DNA of 64,000 nucleotides from Ferrimicrobium acidiphilum DSM 19497. Lineage in GTDB: Bacteria > Actinomycetota > Acidimicrobiia > Acidimicrobiales > Acidimicrobiaceae. The position numbers were made by a program, and so were the translations under genes. Under the pieces are notes generated by a model. That model did no database searches. It saw only the letters and a program-made list of their open reading frames with translations, and was not told where the DNA came from. This document shows positions 51,084-59,012 of this stretch, piece after piece; within the stretch, counting starts at the first letter, position 1, and every line of letters begins with the position of its first letter. Where the stretch lies: assembly GCF_000949255.1 (NCBI RefSeq), contig NZ_JXUW01000007.1, positions 43,387 to 107,386 of the forward strand, given 5' to 3'.

Positions 51084-51419
51084 TTGAGAACATATGAACT
51101 TGCTTTAATTACGGACTCTTCGCTCGAAGAGACGGTTCGCGAAGGCGTAACCGGGCGTGTCGAATCTATCGTCGCGGCCGGTGGTGGTTCGCTTGGTGAA
51201 GGGGCAGTGTGGGGGCGTCGCACCCTTATCTATCCCATTGCCCACCATTTGGAGGGATTTTACTCTTTCCATCGTTTTCAGGCTGAGCCCGCAACCGTAA
51301 CTGAGCTCGACCGAGTTCTGTCAATCGCCGACGAGGTCCTCCGCTTCAAGATCGTCCGTCTCCCTGAGCGAGCGATTCAGTCAGGAAAAGCGCCGCTCCT
51401 CAAGGGTGCAGCGCGCTAA
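51084..51419 (+). CDS. rpsF: 30S ribosomal protein S6
   Basis: 111 residues from TTG 51084, chosen because AGGAGG lies 7 bases upstream and the protein then begins LRTYELALITDS, the normal S6 start. WGRRTLIYPIAHHLEGFYSF and the final VLRFKIVRLPE are diagnostic. S6 binds S18 in the platform of the small subunit. It is the first gene of rpsF-ssb-rpsR-rplI-dnaB, the standard bacterial order. Confidence 0.96.
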   Translation: MRTYELALITDSSLEETVREGVTGRVESIVAAGGGSLGEGAVWGRRTLIYPIAHHLEGFYSFHRFQAEPATVTELDRVLSIADEVLRFKIVRLPERAIQSGKAPLLKGAAR

Positions 51420-51450
51420 GACACCATCACGAGGACAGGAGAAGAAAAAC

Positions 51451-51921
51451 ATGTCCGCTGGAAATACCGTCACCTTGATTGGCAATCTCACCAAAGAGCC
51501 TGAGTTGCGATTTACTTCGCAGGGTTTGGCCCAAACCACGTTTTCGATCGCAGTCAACAGACGACGTATGAATCAACAGACGCAGGATTGGGAGGAGTCA
51601 ACCTCTTTCTTTGAAGTAGTGTGCTGGCGTGAGCTCGCTGAGAACGTCGCGGAGAGCCTTGAGAAGGGGTCCCGAGCAGTTGTCACCGGACGCCTTGAGC
51701 AGCGAACTTGGGAGACGCCCGAGGGTGACAAGCGTTCCAAGATTCAGGTGATTGCCGATGAGGTCGGTCCCTCGCTTCGATGGGCTACTGCCCAGGTTAC
51801 GAAGGCGGATCGACGCACGGGTGGTGGACCTGACGGTGGCAGTGGCGGTCGCAATATGGCACCATCAAATACGCCAGAGCCGTCGATTGGAAGCTTCAAC
51901 TACGATGAGGAGCCATTTTAA
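51451..51921 (+). CDS. ssb: Single-stranded DNA-binding protein
   Basis: 156 residues from ATG 51451 with AGGAGA upstream. An N-terminal OB fold (about 1-105) has [63 protein letters not shown] Gly/Arg-rich linker follows, then the acidic tip NYDEEPF, which recruits replication and repair partners. The protein coats single-stranded DNA as a tetramer. It is located between rpsF and rpsR, 3 bases before the latter. Confidence 0.96.
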   Translation: MSAGNTVTLIGNLTKEPELRFTSQGLAQTTFSIAVNRRRMNQQTQDWEESTSFFEVVCWRELAENVAESLEKGSRAVVTGRLEQRTWETPEGDKRSKIQVIADEVGPSLRWATAQVTKADRRTGGGPDGGSGGRNMAPSNTPEPSIGSFNYDEEPF

Positions 51922-51923
51922 CT

Positions 51924-52331
51924 ATGGGAAAGAACGTTACTAAGAAGCGACCGGTTCGCAAGGAATCGGCAGACGCGCTCAAGAAGTTTAAAAAGAAGCC
52001 ATGTAGCTTCTGCTTGAGCAAATCAGAGTGGATCGACTATAAGGACGTGGAGTTGCTCCGGCGCTATATCAGCGATAGAGCCAAGATTCGGGCTCGACGG
52101 GTTACGGGCAACTGTACGCAACATCAGGCTGAGGTGGCGAACGCAATCAAGGTGGCACGAGAGCTTGCATTGTTGCCCTATCTCGCTCGCCCAACCAATG
52201 ATCGCGAGCGCGGTGCTGGCGGTGGTCGCGGACGCAGTTCTGATCGACGGGTTCGTAATGAAGACGTTGACGACATAGTCGATGTGGACGATGTCGATCA
52301 AGACGATGATTCACAAGATGGGGAAGAGTAG
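51924..52331 (+). CDS. rpsR: 30S ribosomal protein S18 with an acidic C-terminal extension
   Basis: 135 residues, where S18 is usually 70-90. The core is clear: [10 protein letters not shown] with a CxxC knuckle, [50 protein letters not shown]. After residue 90 come a Gly/Arg patch ([14 protein letters not shown]) and a strongly acidic tail of repeated Asp-Val and Asp-Asp ([17 protein letters not shown]), which is not a standard part of S18. The frame stays open and the next gene starts immediately after, so the tail is probably real. Confidence 0.95.
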   Translation: MGKNVTKKRPVRKESADALKKFKKKPCSFCLSKSEWIDYKDVELLRRYISDRAKIRARRVTGNCTQHQAEVANAIKVARELALLPYLARPTNDRERGAGGGRGRSSDRRVRNEDVDDIVDVDDVDQDDDSQDGEE

Positions 52332-52334
52332 GTC

Positions 52335-52784
52335 ATGGAACTTGTACTTCGCGAACCAGTCACTGGACTTGGTAGACGTGGTGACTATGTTAGGGTGGCC
52401 GATGGCTATGCCCGTAACTATCTTCTCCCTAAAGGTCTAGCCATTGTGGCGACGCCGAAGGTGGCGGCGCAGGCTGAGGCTATGCGGAAGGCCTCGGCTG
52501 AGAAGCACCAACGGGAGCTCGAAGCAGCCTCGGAACTGGCTTCCCAACTGGTAGCGCTTGAGATCAACCTCTCAAAGCGATCTTCCAGAGACGGCAAGTT
52601 GTTTGGATCGGTGACCACAGGCGAGATCGCCGAGAAGGTTACCGAGCTGGCGGGTGTGACGATCGATCGCCATCAGGTCAACATGTCAGAGCCGATCAAG
52701 ACCACAGGGACCTTCTCGGTTCCTATCCGACTTCATCCCGAGGTCGAGGTTGCTATCAACGTCGAAGTTATCGCCGAGTCATAG
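52335..52784 (+). CDS. rplI: 50S ribosomal protein L9
   Basis: 149 residues, usual length. The N-terminal rRNA-binding domain carries the L9 signature (GLGRRGDYVRVADGYARNYL), then LPKGLAIVATP, a long connecting helix (EAMRKASAEKHQRELEAASE) and the C-terminal domain with LFGSVTTGEIAEKV and VPIRLHPEVEVAINVEV. It starts 3 bases after rpsR. Confidence 0.97.
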   Translation: MELVLREPVTGLGRRGDYVRVADGYARNYLLPKGLAIVATPKVAAQAEAMRKASAEKHQRELEAASELASQLVALEINLSKRSSRDGKLFGSVTTGEIAEKVTELAGVTIDRHQVNMSEPIKTTGTFSVPIRLHPEVEVAINVEVIAES

Positions 52785-52796
52785 ACGTACTAAGAT

Positions 52797-54560
52797 ATGG
52801 CGACGCGTGAGCCGAGATCGATTAATGAGACTCGGGTACCGCCGCACAGTGTAGAGGCCGAGGACTCGCTGGTTGGCGCGATGTTGCTTTCGCGCGATGC
52901 GATCAGCGAGGCGGTCGAGCTCGTCAGCGAGGATGATTTTTTTCAACCATCGTTGCGCCATGTCTATGCCGCACTCTGGCATCTCTACACCGCTGGAGAT
53001 CCGACCGATGTTGTCTCGGTATCTGATCAACTAAAGCGCTCCGGAGTGCTCGATCAGGTAGGTGGCACGGAGAAGCTATTGCTGTTGCAGGCGTCTACGC
53101 CGGCGATAGCAAGTGCCTCTCGTTATGCCCAGATTGTTCGTGACTACTCGCTACTTCGTAGGTTGATTGCAGCTGCGACCGAGATTGCGGAGCAGGCATA
53201 TGCCTCCCCCAACGATGTCCAGGAGATCGTTGACTATGCCGAGGCTAGAATATTCGATGTTGCCAAAGGTAATAACACCGATAACGCGGTCGTGATCCGT
53301 GACGTCTTGTGGGAGGCGCTTGAGGAGCTCGAGGAGCTCTACGCCCAGGGGGAAAGTCAGACTAAAACTGCGTCGACTGGCTTCAGAGATCTTGATGAGA
53401 AACTTTCGGGTCTCCATCGGTCGAACCTGATTATCGTGGGAGCCCGCCCCGGCATGGGTAAGACCTCCTTCGCCCTCTCGATGGCCTCGAAGGTAGCCGA
53501 GAACTCTGAGGATCCCGTACTCATTTTTTCGCTAGAGATGAGTCGTATCGAGATCGGTCAGCGTCTACTCGCAGGTGAGGCGAGAGTGGATTCGATGAAG
53601 ATCAGAAGCGGGAGATTAGTTGAGCGCGAGTGGGACCGTATCTCACACGCGGCTGGAAGACTGGCGGAGCGGAAGATCTTTATAGATGACGATCCAAACA
53701 TTACAGTGCTCGATATCCGTGCTCGGTCTCGACGCCTGAAGGCCAACGAGGGTCTCTCGCTCGTGATGATCGACTACCTTCAGTTGATGTCATCGAGGCG
53801 TAATGTGGAGTCCCGTCAGGTGGAGGTATCAGAGATTTCACGTGGTTTGAAGTTACTCGCCCGTGAGCTCGATGTTCCCGTCATCGCATTATCGCAGCTG
53901 TCGCGAAATCTCGAGAGCCGGAGCGACAAGCGTCCACTTCTTGCTGATCTTCGCGAATCTGGATGCCTGGCCTGGGATACCAAGGTTCGCTTGGGAGACG
54001 GTAGCGCTGAGACGATTGGAATGCTGTGGGCTAAGGGCCGAGAACACTTTGAGGTGGTCTCGGCGACTCCAGAGGGTAAGGCGGTTGTGGCGCTAGCTAA
54101 GAGAGTGGTGGCCACTGGGGTCAAGCCCTTGCTCCGCATCGAGTTCACGGAGGGTGGTTATCTTGACGCTACTCATAATCATCCGATCGCTACGCCATCT
54201 GGGTTCGTGCGCGCAGATGCCCTGGCTATTGGAGGCCGGGTTCTAGCGCTCGATCAAGAGGGGACAGTCGATGCACAGACGATTGCCTCACTAGAACCGA
54301 TGGGTTCGGAGTTGGTATTCGACATCGAGGTTGTCGACACGCATTGTTTTTATGCCAACGATGCTCTTGTTCATAACTCACTAGAACAGGATGCCGATAT
54401 CGTTATGTTTATCTACAGGGACGAGGCTTATCGTCCTGACAGCCCCGATCGTGGTGTAGCCGAGATCATTATCGCCAAGCATAGAAGTGGCCCGGTTGGG
54501 ACCGTCCATCTCGCCTTCATGGAGAACTGGGCACTCTTTGCTGATATCGCTCAGGGGTAG
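52797..54560 (+). CDS. dnaB: Replicative DNA helicase DnaB interrupted by a mini-intein
   Basis: The 587-residue precursor consists of 389 residues of N-extein, a 138-residue intein (390-527) and 60 residues of C-extein; the spliced helicase would be about 449 residues, normal for DnaB. The N-terminal primase-interacting domain starts VPPHSVEAEDSLVGAMLL; the RecA-like motor has Walker A GARPGMGKTS, IFSLEMS, Walker B VMIDYLQLM and VIALSQLSRNLE. The intein splits DLRESG from SLEQDAD, the loop that follows the motor's sensor region. After splicing, the hexamer unwinds DNA at the fork. It starts 12 bases after rplI and is the last gene of the operon. Confidence 0.96.
   Translation: MATREPRSINETRVPPHSVEAEDSLVGAMLLSRDAISEAVELVSEDDFFQPSLRHVYAALWHLYTAGDPTDVVSVSDQLKRSGVLDQVGGTEKLLLLQASTPAIASASRYAQIVRDYSLLRRLIAAATEIAEQAYASPNDVQEIVDYAEARIFDVAKGNNTDNAVVIRDVLWEALEELEELYAQGESQTKTASTGFRDLDEKLSGLHRSNLIIVGARPGMGKTSFALSMASKVAENSEDPVLIFSLEMSRIEIGQRLLAGEARVDSMKIRSGRLVEREWDRISHAAGRLAERKIFIDDDPNITVLDIRARSRRLKANEGLSLVMIDYLQLMSSRRNVESRQVEVSEISRGLKLLARELDVPVIALSQLSRNLESRSDKRPLLADLRESGCLAWDTKVRLGDGSAETIGMLWAKGREHFEVVSATPEGKAVVALAKRVVATGVKPLLRIEFTEGGYLDATHNHPIATPSGFVRADALAIGGRVLALDQEGTVDAQTIASLEPMGSELVFDIEVVDTHCFYANDALVHNSLEQDADIVMFIYRDEAYRPDSPDRGVAEIIIAKHRSGPVGTVHLAFMENWALFADIAQG
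53964..54377 (+). other. DnaB mini-intein (138 residues, no homing endonuclease)
   Basis: In-frame insertion between DLRESG and SLEQDAD. Block A begins CLAWDTKVRLGDGS with nucleophile Cys1; block B is GGYLDATHNHPI with the T-x-x-H motif; block F is VFDIEVVDTHCFYANDALV, and the intein ends HN, followed by Ser+1. There is no LAGLIDADG or other endonuclease domain between blocks B and F; only about 30 residues link them. All residues needed for protein splicing are present, so it should be active. The insertion site is the same as that of the well-known cyanobacterial (Synechocystis) DnaB intein. At 138 residues it is near the lower size limit of natural inteins. Confidence 0.93.
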
Positions 54561-55179
54561 CCAAGTGCACCAACTGACCTGGAGGACGTAGGTAATAGCG
54601 CCACAATGTCTAGGCGCCACAACCTTGATGACGCCGCCAACATATGCCTACCTCTACATCGCGGAGAGCAGGTAACGCTTTCCATCGATGCGCGCCACGG
54701 TCGAAGTTCTCCATCTATGAATTCTAGGACTCGATCAAGACCAGCTATGAGTTCGCAGATCCGTGCACATGTTCAGCAACGACTCCAAGCTACAGCGGTC
54801 GGTGGTTGAACTCGACCCGAGACCGGTTGCCTAAAGGTTTCGTATTCATTTGACAACAAGCATCGCCAGGCCTAGATCGTGGATGCCACAACTGTTGAAA
54901 GGCTCGACTGCCCCACGACCAGAGCTAGCTGATACAAGGGACTGGCATCCGCTGCCGGTGGATAAGACAACTCAACCCGAAGTGGAGACAGCCGCCTCTG
55001 CAGTCTGGTTAGATATGGACTGGTTGTACTCGCGAATAGAGAAGTATCGCCAAGATGGCGGCACCGGGTTCACCTGCTGCGCAAGCGATGGTGGTGAGTC
55101 AAAACTGGATTGCTGTCGCCAAATGGTGATACGAGTGACCGACCTCAATGACTCAGCGCCATCCTGGCAGATGCACCTA
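54561..55179. other. Non-coding stretch after dnaB
   Basis: No supported gene: the plus-strand frames at 54606-54809 and 54850-55212 lack family signals, and the second runs into the convergent membrane-protein gene. No clear terminator hairpin with U-tract was found after dnaB. Confidence 0.4.
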
Positions 55180-55839
55180 TTAGGAGCTCGGCTGCCTCTC
55201 GTGCAGCTGTGATCGATTCGGGCTTGGTAGCTCCTGAGTGGTTTCAGAGCTGATGTCGGCGGCCCGCTGGCCGATGGGGAGGTTGGTGAGGAGTCGCGAG
55301 AGGGACGACAGTAGAAGAATTGCAAAGCCGAATTGAAAGATGATCTCACCAGGCATCAGGAGATTGATTCCATTGTCCGGGAGCGAGAACATGGCTAAGA
55401 TGCCGCCGACTAGCTGTACGATGATCATGCTCCAATTGATGCCGACACGCACCCAACGCGAGGTGATCCAGATCGATACCGCAAGCTGGATCACAAAGAG
55501 CGCAGCTCCGAGAGTCATATGTGCCCAGTTGAAGAATGTGTTCCATGTGTAGGGGGTGAGCATGATGCCTGCCATGAGCACGCCGATCGCAATGAAGCTA
55601 GTACGTAGCGTTCTGAAGGGCTGCTCGTCACTGGGAAGCTGTCGCCCTACATGAATGACCAGACCAATGCAGATCAGGAAGCCGAGCGCCAACGGGAAAA
55701 ATGTCCTTATATGAACCAGGTAATAACTGATACCGTAGATGTTGACATTGTTAGTCGGCCACACAATACCGTCGATCAACAGAGCGCCAAAAAGAGCACC
55801 ATAGGCAACCATAAGGGCTTTGATAGCATGTTCGCGCAT
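55180..55839 (-). CDS. Hypothetical multi-pass membrane protein
   Basis: 219 residues from ATG 55839, which has GGAGGGGAG immediately upstream; the frame is open to 56118 but that extension is hydrophilic and cysteine-rich with no domain character. Six or seven hydrophobic segments: ALMVAYGALFGALLIDGIV, FFPLALGFLICIGLVIHV, TSFIAIGVLMAGIMLTPY, MTLGAALFVIQLAVSIWI, MIIVQLVGGILAMFSL, EIIFQFGFAILLLSSLSRL. The C-terminal 35 residues are polar and lie probably in the cytoplasm. I do not recognise the family. It is transcribed divergently from the small membrane protein at 56045. Confidence 0.72.
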   Translation of the reverse strand: MREHAIKALMVAYGALFGALLIDGIVWPTNNVNIYGISYYLVHIRTFFPLALGFLICIGLVIHVGRQLPSDEQPFRTLRTSFIAIGVLMAGIMLTPYTWNTFFNWAHMTLGAALFVIQLAVSIWITSRWVRVGINWSMIIVQLVGGILAMFSLPDNGINLLMPGEIIFQFGFAILLLSSLSRLLTNLPIGQRAADISSETTQELPSPNRSQLHERQPSS

Positions 55840-56044
55840 CTCCCCTCCGATCTCTCGGGTGCTAACCGATAGATACCAATACTCTTGTAGTATACAACAA
55901 AATTCTGATCGACAATAACACATAGCCGGAGTGGCGTTGATGAGAGATTGAGAACGCTGCTGGCGATGTCGCTGAGAATCGGTGGCTGCTTTCAACTGAT
56001 CGTGAAAGCCGGCCCGTCTAGACTGCGTTGTCGGAGGACGTTGC

Positions 56045-56476
56045 TTGAAAATCATTTGGGAGAGGCTCAGGGCCGAAGATCGTATTCTTTCGGCCACCGT
56101 AGTGGCGGTTGCCGTCACTCTGTTTCTTCCTTGGCATTCCTTTGCGATTTTAAGCGTTGCGGGAACGACAGACGGTTTCCATAGTTGGGGTTTCTTGACT
56201 GTGCTCGGAGTTTTGTTGCTTGCCTTTGTCCTGACGTCCGATGAGTCGTTCTTTGCTCGACATACACCAAAGGTTTCTATTGGTGCATGGAGAGTGGTTG
56301 GAGCTGGGTTGATGTTTGCGGGCGCTGCTCTGTACTTGACGGTTGGACCCGGTTCGTATCACTCCACCGAGGTCGCGGCTGCCTATGGTCCCTCCTACGG
56401 TGTTTACTTGACATTTTTAATTGCGCTGGCGGCGTTGTTGTTAACGTTCCGTCAGGGAAGGAGATCAGTACAGTGA
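56045..56476 (+). CDS. Small four-helix membrane protein
   Basis: 143 residues from TTG 56045. Four hydrophobic segments: LSATVVAVAVTLFLPWHSFA, GFLTVLGVLLLAFVLTS, WRVVGAGLMFAGAALYLTV and YGVYLTFLIALAALLLTF, with a short basic C-terminus. No family recognised. Its TGA overlaps the GTG start of the following lipoprotein (GTGA), so the two are translationally coupled and may act together at the membrane. Confidence 0.72.
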   Translation: MKIIWERLRAEDRILSATVVAVAVTLFLPWHSFAILSVAGTTDGFHSWGFLTVLGVLLLAFVLTSDESFFARHTPKVSIGAWRVVGAGLMFAGAALYLTVGPGSYHSTEVAAAYGPSYGVYLTFLIALAALLLTFRQGRRSVQ

Positions 56477-57183
56477 AGAAGCTTCTTCTTCTCGTCCCAG
56501 TGGGGGGGCTTCTTTTGGCTGCCTGCGGCTCGAGTAGTAGCAGCGCTAACCCAGTTAGCGCTGATGCAGCCACCTTAACAAACCAGGAGGTCCACTTCTG
56601 TTTTGTAACCCAGGCTACCAGTGGCACGGATAGCACGCAGTTGCAAGGTTGTGGTGATCAGAACTATAGTGCACACCTGGCCACTGCAAACCTCACGAGC
56701 TCGGTGAGTCTTTCTGGCCAGAGCCAGAGTGAAAAGGTTGGCGTAACTCGTATTGGCAAGACCGAATGGATCTACTTCAAGAACAAGTGGTATGTCCAAA
56801 AACAGCCGTTTCCAGCTACATCCCCTGGGTCTATCTCCTCTTTGTTACGGGCAACCCCCACGGTTAAGAAGGTTGCTGGGATCAAGGTCCTGGGCCAGTC
56901 GACGACCGGATATCAAGGAGTGTTTACGGCCTCTGATCTATCGACACACAAGAAGAAGCTCACCTCATCAATGGCGACTTCGTTGACCGGTTTGAAGTCC
57001 GATACCTTCACCGCCTATCTCAATAGCAAGGGCCAGGTGGTTCAGGTGAATCAGACGGAACTTGTCTCCTCCTCGAGCACTAAGGTGACGGTTACCTCCA
57101 CAGTCCAGTTCTCTCACTTTGGCGAGAAGGTAGCGATCAAGAAACCCCCAGCTAGTGAGGTCTCTAAAGGTTCACCGTCTTAA
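56473..57183 (+). CDS. Secreted lipoprotein (LppX/LprG-like character)
   Basis: 236 residues from GTG 56473, overlapping the previous stop. A lipoprotein signal peptide is clear: MKKLLLLVPVGGLLLAAC, with lipobox LLAAC and a Ser-rich spacer. The mature part has alternating strands and a long Ser/Thr-rich sequence (VSLSGQSQSEKVGVTRIGKT, EWIYFKNKWYVQKQ, TFTAYLNSKGQVVQVNQTEL), a pattern reminiscent of the actinobacterial LppX/LprAFG lipid-binding fold, but no diagnostic motif confirms it. It ends with an 12-base tail-to-tail overlap with the antiporter gene. Confidence 0.78.
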   Translation: MKKLLLLVPVGGLLLAACGSSSSSANPVSADAATLTNQEVHFCFVTQATSGTDSTQLQGCGDQNYSAHLATANLTSSVSLSGQSQSEKVGVTRIGKTEWIYFKNKWYVQKQPFPATSPGSISSLLRATPTVKKVAGIKVLGQSTTGYQGVFTASDLSTHKKKLTSSMATSLTGLKSDTFTAYLNSKGQVVQVNQTELVSSSSTKVTVTSTVQFSHFGEKVAIKKPPASEVSKGSPS

Positions 57184-58299
57184 GCGGTTTAGCCGTAGTG
57201 CCACCGCCGATAGGGCTGTAGACGCAAGCACGACCGCCATCAAACTTGCGTAGTTAGAGCTTGAGATTACACCTGACTGAAGAAAAACGAGAGCCATTGC
57301 TATAGTTACCTCTCCTCTGGCGAGCATGCCGGCCCCCACGGCCAACCGGACCCGGAGATCGCCGGGCGTCGCGACGGCGATAACCAGACGTGATATAAGG
57401 AGTGCCGCCACGATGAGAGCCGCTGAGAGGAGCACGCGAGTATGGGCGAGCAGACTCAAGTGAATGTCGTAACCGGCGACCATGAAGAACATCGTCGGTA
57501 GGAGTCGCTCGAGGGTTGGCAACCAACTCCGGAACTTGTTGGGCAGATGGGGTGCGGTTTCGTGTCCATCGAAGACGCCAAGCAGTGCAGCGGAGACGCC
57601 GCTAACAATCCCAGCAATGGTGAGTACGCTGAGCTTCACCAACTTGAGGGGGGTGCCGCGCGGTCGTATGAGCAGCATTGCCACGACCACTATCACAGAG
57701 GCGACGAGTGCTATGGATGGGCTGCTCGTCAGGTCAAGGGAGGCACCCACTGCCAACAGCGGTGCCAACACGAGAAGGGTAATCCCAAAGAAGTCATCCG
57801 CAACCGCAGCGGAGATGATGGTGGCATAGCCACTTCCGTCTCCGGTGCCGTGAGGCCTTATGAGTCGAGCCGCTATCCCTGCGGAGGTTGGAATCGAGCT
57901 CAGGATGATCGCTAGAGCTACGCGACCAGGTGTTGTCTGAAGGGTTAGCAGCGTGACGATACCGATGCCTGCGAGGATAATTGCGCCTATAGAAGCCAAG
58001 CCGAGTCCGAGTGGGGTGAGTGGGCGATGCCCTAGGTCGGAGAGCTCGACGCCGACACCAAATAGCAGTGCGAAGAGGCCGATATAGGCGGCCACTTTGA
58101 ATACGTCTTCGTTCGCGTGCCCACCAAGCGCTACTCGTAGAAGCGCTCCTATGGCGAGCAAGACCATTGGCTCCGGAAGACGTAGCCACTTTGGGGGAAC
58201 TGTGCCGATCGCAAGACCCACCACTATGACCACTACCGCCTCTACCACCGGCCCTGACTCTCTTTCTTGTGTATCCCTCGGTACTCGCTGAGTGGCCAA
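57172..58299 (-). CDS. Cation:proton antiporter, CPA2 family
   Basis: 375 residues, almost entirely hydrophobic with about eleven helices. LPEPMVLLAIGALLRVALGG, LFALLFGVGVELSDLG (the inverted-repeat unwound-helix region), ILSSIPTSAGIAARLI, SAAVADDFFGITLLVLAP with the ion-binding Asp-Asp pair expected in CPA2 exchangers, FFMVAGYDIHLSLL and GAGMLARGEVTIAMAL are characteristic. There is no C-terminal TrkA-N/RCK domain. It exchanges Na+ or K+ for protons across the membrane, useful for pH homeostasis in an acidic habitat. It starts 47 bases from the divergent lipoprotein gene at 58347. Confidence 0.88.
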   Translation of the reverse strand: MATQRVPRDTQERESGPVVEAVVVIVVGLAIGTVPPKWLRLPEPMVLLAIGALLRVALGGHANEDVFKVAAYIGLFALLFGVGVELSDLGHRPLTPLGLGLASIGAIILAGIGIVTLLTLQTTPGRVALAIILSSIPTSAGIAARLIRPHGTGDGSGYATIISAAVADDFFGITLLVLAPLLAVGASLDLTSSPSIALVASVIVVVAMLLIRPRGTPLKLVKLSVLTIAGIVSGVSAALLGVFDGHETAPHLPNKFRSWLPTLERLLPTMFFMVAGYDIHLSLLAHTRVLLSAALIVAALLISRLVIAVATPGDLRVRLAVGAGMLARGEVTIAMALVFLQSGVISSSNYASLMAVVLASTALSAVALRLNRLRR

Positions 58300-58346
58300 G
58301 ACCCAGAAAGGCTTATTATCTGTAACTCTGGTTTAGCCTAGTAGGA

Positions 58347-59012
58347 ATGTTGGTTGTGGGTAAGTTCTTGCGGGGTGTAGCGGTGATTGGTGCGTTAGCG
58401 GTTACGCTCTCGGCGTGCCATTTTTCCAATGGACAGTATGGTCCAGCATCTGCTGGAGCAGCGGTGCCGCCCACTAACGGACCCTCGGGGTCTGGTAGCA
58501 GTGCGACAGCAAAATTGCTCGGTGGTTTTGGTGTTCCAAAGACAGCGTCCTCCTACGACGGAGCCGGATTCCCAATCCCAAACTACGGGCCGATTAGCTA
58601 TCCAAACTATGTAAATGGAGACCCGAAGTACCCAGCTACGATAAGCATCAGAAACTCGCCATACGGACAGATACTGACGACGCAAAGTGGTTACACGCTC
58701 TACGTCCGACTTGGTGATGAGTTTCGCGCTAGCAAGTGCTTTAAGATCTGTCTAAATGCCTTTCCTCCTGAACTTACCAACGGTGCTCCTCAGGCCGGTC
58801 CAGGTATATTGGCTGCTGACCTTGGGGTGTTGACGGCTAATAACTCATGGGAACAGGTGTCGTATGGAGGGAGACCGCTTTACCGATATCGCTTGGACAC
58901 TAAGCCAGGCGAGATCAATGCTGAAGGTAAGGGCGGCATCTGGTATGTAGTAGGCGTCAACGGGCTCCCGATCACCAAGCCGTTAGCCAAGTCGAGCGCC
59001 AAGAAAGGCTAG
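58347..59012 (+). CDS. Secreted lipoprotein with COG4315-type repeats
   Basis: 221 residues. Signal peptide VAVIGALAVTLSAC with lipobox LSAC, then a Ser/Gly/Pro spacer. The mature part contains the repeat pattern of the secreted COG4315 family: YGQILTTQSGYTLYVRLGDE followed by CFKICLNAFPPELTNGAPQA, and LGVLTANNSWEQVSYGGRPLY, RYRLDTKPGEINAEGKGGIW. Function is unknown; some relatives lie near electron-transfer or metal-related genes. It ends 3 bases into the convergent Fe-S reductase gene (overlap 59009-59012). Confidence 0.85.
   Translation: MLVVGKFLRGVAVIGALAVTLSACHFSNGQYGPASAGAAVPPTNGPSGSGSSATAKLLGGFGVPKTASSYDGAGFPIPNYGPISYPNYVNGDPKYPATISIRNSPYGQILTTQSGYTLYVRLGDEFRASKCFKICLNAFPPELTNGAPQAGPGILAADLGVLTANNSWEQVSYGGRPLYRYRLDTKPGEINAEGKGGIWYVVGVNGLPITKPLAKSSAKKG

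Noticed and set aside
54850..55212. 120-residue plus-strand frame after dnaB
   Set aside because: No family resemblance, no ribosome site, and it runs into the convergent membrane-protein gene.
55840..56118. N-terminal extension of the membrane protein at 55.2-55.8 kb
   Set aside because: Hydrophilic, cysteine-rich and without domain character, while a GGAGGGGAG sits right at ATG 55839.
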